NCBI GenBank assembly: GCA_052289195.1
Contig: DAWAJD010000048.1
Span: forward strand, 1 to 11,133
Origin: UBA4644 sp900555855
GTDB taxonomy: Bacteria; Bacillota; Clostridia; Oscillospirales; Butyricicoccaceae
DNA: 11,133 bases
Direction of reading: 5' to 3'
Shown here: piece by piece, positions 10,401 through 11,133 of the stretch
How positions within the stretch are numbered: the stretch's first letter is position 1
How the letters are laid out: every line of letters begins with the position of its first letter
Made by a program: the position numbers and the translations under genes
Notes under the pieces: model-generated
The model's database searches: none
The model's input: only the letters and a program-made list of their open reading frames with translations
Told to the model about the DNA's origin: nothing

Positions 10401-10811
10401 CGGCGAGAATTTCCCGCCGCCGGTGCCGGTGGTGATGCCATACTGCGCCGCCCATTTCACATAAGGGGCATACCAGAGGCCCTCCTGCACATCGGTGAAA
10501 TCCGTGCCGGGATAATCGGCCGGATCCACGCCCGCCATGCGGCCCAGCACCGTGACGAACATGGCCCGGGTCATATTGCCCTCGGGCGCAAAGGTCGTGG
10601 CGCTGGTCCCGTTGAAAAAGCCGTTGGCACAGACATAGCGTACCGCCGAGGCATACCAGCTGTCGCTGGGCACATCGGCGAACGGCTCTGCCGCCCGGCC
10701 CGTTTCTGCCTCCGTTTTGCCGGTCGTTCCGTTTGCCGCCAGCGCGCCCGCCGGCAGAAGCGTCATGACCATGCAAACCACCAGCAGAAGACTGATGATC
10801 CGTTGTTTCAT
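1410..10811 (-). CDS. Giant SLH-anchored surface protein with InlB-type repeat array and C-terminal GLUG-like domain
   Basis: This 3133-residue exported protein is probably an adhesin or surface-scaffold protein. Visible order: signal peptide about 1-25 (ends AGALA); SLH modules at about 44-95 and 105-158 (ITREQ motif) and a more degenerate one at about 177-221; a Ser/Gly/Glu-rich linker about 245-267; one InlB-like repeat about 270-342; a region without recognised family, about 343-1253, with a duplicated VGD..AIY module, a helical coiled-coil-like stretch (about 664-735) and a strand-rich block (about 785-1110); an InlB/HY repeat array about 1254-2807; and a C-terminal domain with GLUG-like motifs about 2808-3133. 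No LPXTG sorting signal is present, so wall attachment would be through the N-terminal SLH modules. The ATG at 10811 is preceded six bases away by AGGGGGAG and starts a clean signal peptide. The gene is first in a unit with the SLH protease. The ligand is unknown. I recognise the modules, not a named protein. Confidence 0.95.
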   Translation of the reverse strand: MKQRIISLLLVVCMVMTLLPAGALAANGTTGKTEAETGRAAEPFADVPSDSWYASAVRYVCANGFFNGTSATTFAPEGNMTRAMFVTVLGRMAGVDPADYPGTDFTDVQEGLWYAPYVKWAAQYGITTGTGGGKFSPDALITREQMAAFFVRYFEKFGVRFKTEPSVTTQPADLERVSSWARDAVLQLWALGLLNGDGVNFNPGDNAARCQTAALCQRADLAVETWYTAPGVESSRASVDPDAQPAEEEKKPSGSGSGESSSGDTKTTYYEVSFALGEKVSQGEVTLPNRATYPAGTKISAIPTPSQQDGVFLGWYYDAAMTRLVGADATVDRSMTLYAKMGQVLAVNANEQETPNYVTVTVPAAEVDGYTFTINGYAEGCILSFLNVTANNAEMKNTAAESESYRYTVSGSAVRPKLAPGQTYRVELEADSSACFVVNGEAQAQSVRVLNIITEKGQVDRLTLNSGVRFIPKAQVEDLGELDGLFRLTLKQDGTGDTNSIQKAAQKGAFTYKGEVTLAVGDTVAIYEGKHPEARTDAALGKNDGDNGTIAYVEITGIQGDRYSYKTADSEDVLFTPDVLPVRAAADKDPADGSVLTVEQAELTFTDDKYAVMGLDSQTTVDVGDFLAIYQGETPEQAMALTYGRITQVETTQADGVECYVLTYAAAAEAEVLAAMDLYNTRQEQVELTQQQKAEIEQSIEAQAMESGFVEEASRYLAALALETDGFRELSDDMDLDLAAYSVTYADGTPVEPGEMALMSGKARITDKKVEATVAAGHVLQHFEDGWGVRVELALGFTVDVGGKLEIKVQAVFEQEVLITINTSGGAIWKWKWIFPYIYDYQLNANIDLGTYTGIGITATAKTVGEEDDEFDWAPVTGSGAENKIINIGKQITELMEKKEEFLGEKLVDENGNEVEWNGTNGGGLADKYSAMMEDADDSWIELFRREIFSKEGPVDRLHILVYGISADFVVSANVYVTMGLTFSYSVAKRYNFSLQLFHKKATNQTIDLEEANYNFDFYVMGTLGIRAGVEFEIGIGLFSLKLDSIGITAETGAYARLWGYFYYHLSWTKSGGKDSNASGAMLVEIGLYLKITFKAQLFSNEKLTYQPTLYENEWPLWSAGAQENVYGFFHTEEDYDMTLTGQRTAAFPQELFYMCYMDMKTGEQYGVLDDAGQLEDEGKPAKLFAPTDFTFTFTNPKFRYDPNTNTITVSPGYSTAESCDVIITWKNAALAFTSKPISRTLHIDWDDPKEARYIAFDTRGGSAVKAISLVGGAPIPTVAKPTKQGYTFAWWTTDEAGRNGYTIPYRMPESFGNGANGITVYAQWTPRSDTKYTVEHYQQALNGSYVLKDTETLTGTTEAQTAAAARTYPGFQLKKIQNETIMPDGSTVAKVYYDRETYLVTFDYAVAGMEASSMVYRVKYEGTIYPPRLTLGGYEFAGYAELTQAQMNAGLQITKAATYHAQWTPRDDTPYRVEHYTQSADGRGYLLLGGDSAIESRTGTTGGRVSVKSLLRSAEGLTPVKASADGTELHLDNGQFTIGADGKTVVKLYYDRKSYRLTLDAANGTPSATEEKLYDLKITLPTPEKQGYTFAGWYNGETLMEQQFRMPAEALTLTAHWTARDDTSYTVEHYDQNADGTYPAKPSRTEALTGTTAAQVTAEAKALEHYHADEGNSSAVLTGTVAADGSLVLKRYYARDTFALTFVNGEQRDTDTKRWGAAIVVPSLKKTGYALSWDKEIPAAMPTEDSTFTAVWTVKQYTLTFDTDGGSEIAPITQDYGTAVTAPADPTRTGYTFSGWDKAIPETMPAENTTVTARWSVNRYTITFDADGGSAVSAITKNYGAAVSAPTAPTKTGYTFAGWQLGDAPYTFSTMPAESITLTARWTARNDTEYTVKHYLQNADNDEYRLQATETLSGTTGAATAAAAKDKAGDYAHFTAKAFEQGAIAADGKTMVEIYYDRDTFTVTFNANGGTVDGEETSERTLRFGSTLGGITPRRLGFAFGGWFTEEACTTAAPAAMPAEDLNLFAKWVAGEVNYYVLRYEMDLNGEYQQVTTGSGSATGLLGSELKLSSLKENKEGFTFVRATQTLAGGTETELSGTSVAVAKEMIVKLYYSRNQYTLKWDLNAGTGAEGADYSDQQVYYGAPITPPATPTRSTYIFKGWRQLYASSAPAPETMPAEDMTLYALWERAKHAVIGIDDNDGTEYRNWDIEIGKPQTVAVTADRWPKKTGYDFLGWTVVGADGTPDSVRNIPAKDSWTNEEEDLFDFVMPDNDVIITRNWKAHTYDVVFESNGGTGHMGSIFNIKYDETKTLPKSTFTREGYQFTGWRLWHSLSGDFYEDEAEIKNLTAQDNVKARLYAQWEAEEHTITFDQPGYAPITAKTDESITPPDDPVKTGYRFTGWQGDDEKVYQKDALKRMPGKDLNLTALWKPLTCTITYTGMDGAAAGENTPRKHTYGTDTVIPEPSKTGYAFAGWRVNGGTKAVKELTLGATDYTADITLEATWTAGTYSVSFEKNAADATGTMDDQAFAYGETKKLNANQFTRTGYQFLGWNTTPDKTGLKADYANMAEYTLAQAENVTLYAHWYLTAYGVRYELNGGTMPEEGCPDSYTVESEDASLSEPTKDGYTFAGWYTTSTFAAGTEITKLPGGHAENLTLYAKWEEDVYTIRYDLGEASGATNPNRSLTKVAKGEAVMLKPASATGWKFLGWSTSKDTEAITPNNDGTTTHKPQENTTYYAKWEHIQYTITYNLNQGLADQTETGYYGESFDGPTFDNPAGLKRIGWLKDGEVWKGTTFLAEDITLTAVWGLGDIESDEDFLAVAARSKTYRYKDTKIKQSIKLKADVNAPAGKQLDLCYLNGSFSSYRTTHTITITGKTGYKPLFGSWVTGCGDGCTISRIQVAFAEDTITVDHTSEAEQINWGLLIGKMDIDVTLEDCTVLGGSANGSESVDVNYASVWRVTGEPSENIGALVGYNFGGKIIDCAVGGKDAYVTMNIEAQHCAVYWIGGLVGRNEGTITYSASGRTASTKVVLGCSNGATSVGGLVGLMDNSNAKLTLSNLLSGMYTYTNYTEGVTGLLKATRGLLVGTINRGTVSIGSGATVYAEDASLPACGKINGGTVSCDNVTGSLWEIQ
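1413..2390 (-). other. C-terminal domain with GLUG-like motifs of the giant protein
   Basis: Residues about 2808-3133 follow the last InlB repeat. They contain at least three GLUG-like turns near residues 2968, 3003 and 3040 (IGALVGYNFGG, IGGLVGRNEG, VGGLVGLMDN), each followed by a short strand-forming segment. GLUG motifs are known from secreted bacterial surface proteins and some IgA peptidases, usually as repeated beta-strand units, and have no catalytic role by themselves. Several Cys residues occur here (for example in VTGCGDGCTI and GTVSCDNV), more than in the repeat array. A binding tip is one possible role; this is inference. Confidence 0.65.
2391..7052 (-). repeat. InlB-type / HY-type repeat array of the giant protein
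   Basis: Residues about 1254-2807 hold roughly 21 degenerate repeats of about 60-90 residues. About 16 are InlB B-repeat (Listeria-Bacteroides) units with the pattern [V/I]TFDxxGG ... P.[K/R]TGYxFxGW ... MPAE..[L/I]T[L/A]xAxW. Five are a second type beginning [Y]xVxHYxQ and ending K.YYDR, starting near residues 1332, 1471, 1625, 1890 and 2035; these resemble MucBP-like repeats. The two types alternate in the first part, and only InlB-type units remain from about residue 2117 onward. InlB-type repeats generally act as beta-grasp stalks or spacers. Many units share DNA-level similarity around the GYTFAGW and MPAE codons, so copy number may vary between strains. Confidence 0.85.
7482..8459 (-). 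other. Strand-rich amphipathic block of unknown family in the giant protein
   Basis: Residues about 785-1110 consist largely of long segments with alternating hydrophobic and polar residues and many Gly and aromatic positions, for example IDLGTYTGIGITATAKTV, NVYVTMGLTFSYSV and YVMGTLGIRAGVEFEIGIG, then RLWGYFYYHLSW. A charged, partly helical insert lies at about 880-950. I do not recognise a family. The pattern suggests a large beta-sheet or barrel-like domain. Confidence 0.5.
10149..10682 (-). other. N-terminal SLH modules of the giant protein
   Basis: Residues 44-221 contain two clear SLH modules. Each begins F[A/T]DV..[S/G].WYA..V and ends with a TRAM or TREQ motif before a hydrophobic helix. 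A third unit ends AARCQTAALCQRA and lacks the canonical TRxE/TRxQ. Three SLH modules commonly form a trimeric pseudo-symmetric unit that binds pyruvylated secondary cell-wall polymer. The degenerate third motif may weaken binding at one groove. Confidence 0.9.
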
Positions 10812-10825
10812 GTTTGTCTCCCCCT
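10812..10825 (-). promoter_or_regulatory. Ribosome binding site of the giant gene
   Basis: AGGGGGAG at 10825-10818 on the minus strand lies six bases before the ATG at 10811. It supports this start over other in-frame options. Confidence 0.8.
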
Positions 10826-10840
10826 GACATTGTATTGCTG

Positions 10841-10857
10841 AATCAAATTCGTTGATT
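10841..10857. other. Small inverted repeat at the leader-proximal end of the 11-base array
   Basis: AATCAA (10841-10846) and TTGATT (10852-10857) are perfect 6-bp arms around a 5-base centre. The dyad overlaps the first 11-base unit. It could be a protein site or a weak RNA hairpin 15 bases before the Shine-Dalgarno site. The short A/U-rich stem makes it a tentative call. Confidence 0.35.
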
Positions 10858-10915
10858 TTCCGCTGATTTTCCGCTGTTTATCCGTTGTTTGTCCGTTGAT
10901 CCTCCGTTGCTTCTG
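10850..10915. repeat. Six tandem 11-bp repeats in the leader of the giant gene
   Basis: Six head-to-tail units of exactly 11 bp start at 10850, 10861, 10872, 10883, 10894 and 10905. The plus-strand consensus is CG[T/C]TG[A/T]TTnTC; the sixth unit diverges after its first five bases. On the coding strand the units carry a core CGGA followed by an A-rich segment and [A/C]AnCA[A/G]. They begin directly after the TATAAT box, so they would make up most of the 5' leader if that promoter is used. Regular 11-bp spacing is close to one DNA helical turn. Confidence 0.85.
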
Positions 10916-10921
10916 ATTATA
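10916..10921 (-). promoter_or_regulatory. Proximal promoter candidate: consensus -10 box
   Basis: A perfect TATAAT is present on the minus strand at 10921-10916, giving a predicted start near 10910-10908 and a leader of about 98 bases. No recognisable -35 hexamer lies 15-19 bases upstream and there is no TGn extension. It would be weak or activator-dependent if real. Confidence 0.45.
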
Positions 10922-11018
10922 GCGTCCTTTCGGTCTTTTGCGCGGAAACAGCGCGAAATGCGCGTTTTTTCCCCTAAAATGCATGGGCTTTCGGCGGCGC
11001 TTTTTCTGCGCCAGCTTC

Positions 11019-11049
11019 AGCATACACCGTACATCTATGTACGATGCAA
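11019..11049 (-). promoter_or_regulatory. Distal promoter candidate with MerR-type geometry
   Basis: On the minus strand TTGCAT (11049-11044) is separated by 19 bases from TATGCT (11024-11019). A perfect 7-bp dyad, CGTACAT-n2-ATGTACG (11028-11043), fills the spacer. Spacers of 19-20 bp with the operator dyad between -35 and -10 are the hallmark of MerR-family-controlled promoters, and the GTAC half-sites recall the classical mer operator. The hexamers are poor matches to consensus, as expected for an activated promoter. Transcription would run into the giant gene with a leader of about 200 bases. Confidence 0.5.
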
Positions 11050-11080
11050 GCCTTTTTGCAAACTTTGTAAGTGCGAACAG

Positions 11081-11109
11081 AAAAAGCGGCAGCCGAAGCT
11101 GCCGCTTTT
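11081..11109 (-). terminator. Intrinsic terminator of the upstream minus-strand gene
   Basis: GCGGCAGC (11086-11093) pairs with GCTGCCGC (11098-11105). On the minus strand the loop is TTCG closed by C-G, a stable UNCG tetraloop, and is followed by TTTTTCTGTT. The plus strand also has TTTT after the stem, so it could work both ways. It most likely ends a minus-strand gene lying right of the window and insulates the two-gene unit. Confidence 0.8.
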
Positions 11110-11133
11110 GGTGTGTTTTCGGTTATTTCCCGA

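Noticed and set aside
2058..10841. A 2927-codon open reading frame on the plus strand, opposite the giant gene
   Set aside because: It is the codon-aligned antisense frame and is open because the sense gene avoids TTA, CTA and TCA. The product is low-complexity and Arg/His/Gly-rich with no recognisable domain, it begins at TTG without a convincing ribosome site, and the sense strand encodes clear SLH and InlB modules.
10950..10970. Short GC hairpin (CGCG arms) followed by TTTTTT on the plus strand
   Set aside because: The stem is only four base pairs, and no plus-strand gene precedes it. Too weak to call a terminator.
10996..11012. GGCGC/GCGCC inverted repeat with a 7-base loop in the distal leader
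   Set aside because: A 5-bp stem in G+C-rich DNA is expected by chance, and no T-tract follows on the minus strand. No riboswitch-like architecture was recognised around it.
10808..11023. A 71-residue Lys/Arg-rich open frame on the minus strand whose stop overlaps the giant gene's ATG (ATGA)
   Set aside because: The overlap looks like coupling, but the ATG has no Shine-Dalgarno site, lies within the distal -10 candidate, and the frame runs through the 11-base repeats and the TATAAT box. Composition is what A-rich noncoding sequence would give. It is worth recalling only if ribosome profiling shows translation.

Overview
The window is G+C-rich and suggests a gut-type Clostridia genome, perhaps Oscillospiraceae-like. 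This is an inference from the signal peptide style, SLH modules of the kind ending in 'DRAQIVTFLHRA', stacked InlB-type repeats, and codon use that almost excludes TTA, CTA and TCA. No rRNA, tRNA, mobile element or CRISPR array is visible.

All coding content is on the minus strand, in one compact two-gene unit that fills nearly the whole window. Reading in the direction of transcription (right to left): a UUCG-loop terminator at 11081-11109 closes an upstream gene outside the window. A leader of about 270 bases follows, holding a candidate MerR-type promoter (11019-11049), a consensus -10 box (10916-10921), six tandem 11-base repeats (10850-10915) and a strong Shine-Dalgarno site. Next is a 3133-residue secreted surface protein (10811-1410). 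Its order is signal peptide, three SLH modules, one InlB-like repeat, about 900 residues of unassigned sequence including a strand-rich amphipathic block, a long InlB/HY repeat array, and a C-terminal domain with GLUG-like motifs. Its stop overlaps, as ATGA, the start of a 453-residue secreted subtilisin-like protease (1413-52) that carries three SLH modules of its own. A hairpin terminator at 9-42 lies just beyond the protease stop.

Both proteins should be exported and held on the cell wall through SLH modules. The overlapping start and stop codons make co-translation likely. A reasonable hypothesis is that the wall-bound protease trims, matures or sheds the giant adhesin-like protein or its targets; the sequence shows only the physical coupling.

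The most interesting points are the 11-base array that would form most of the leader RNA, the mer-like promoter geometry, the apparent lack of a protease propeptide, and the strand-rich central region of the giant protein. The thousands of codons of open antisense frame are explained by codon bias and are not called as genes.
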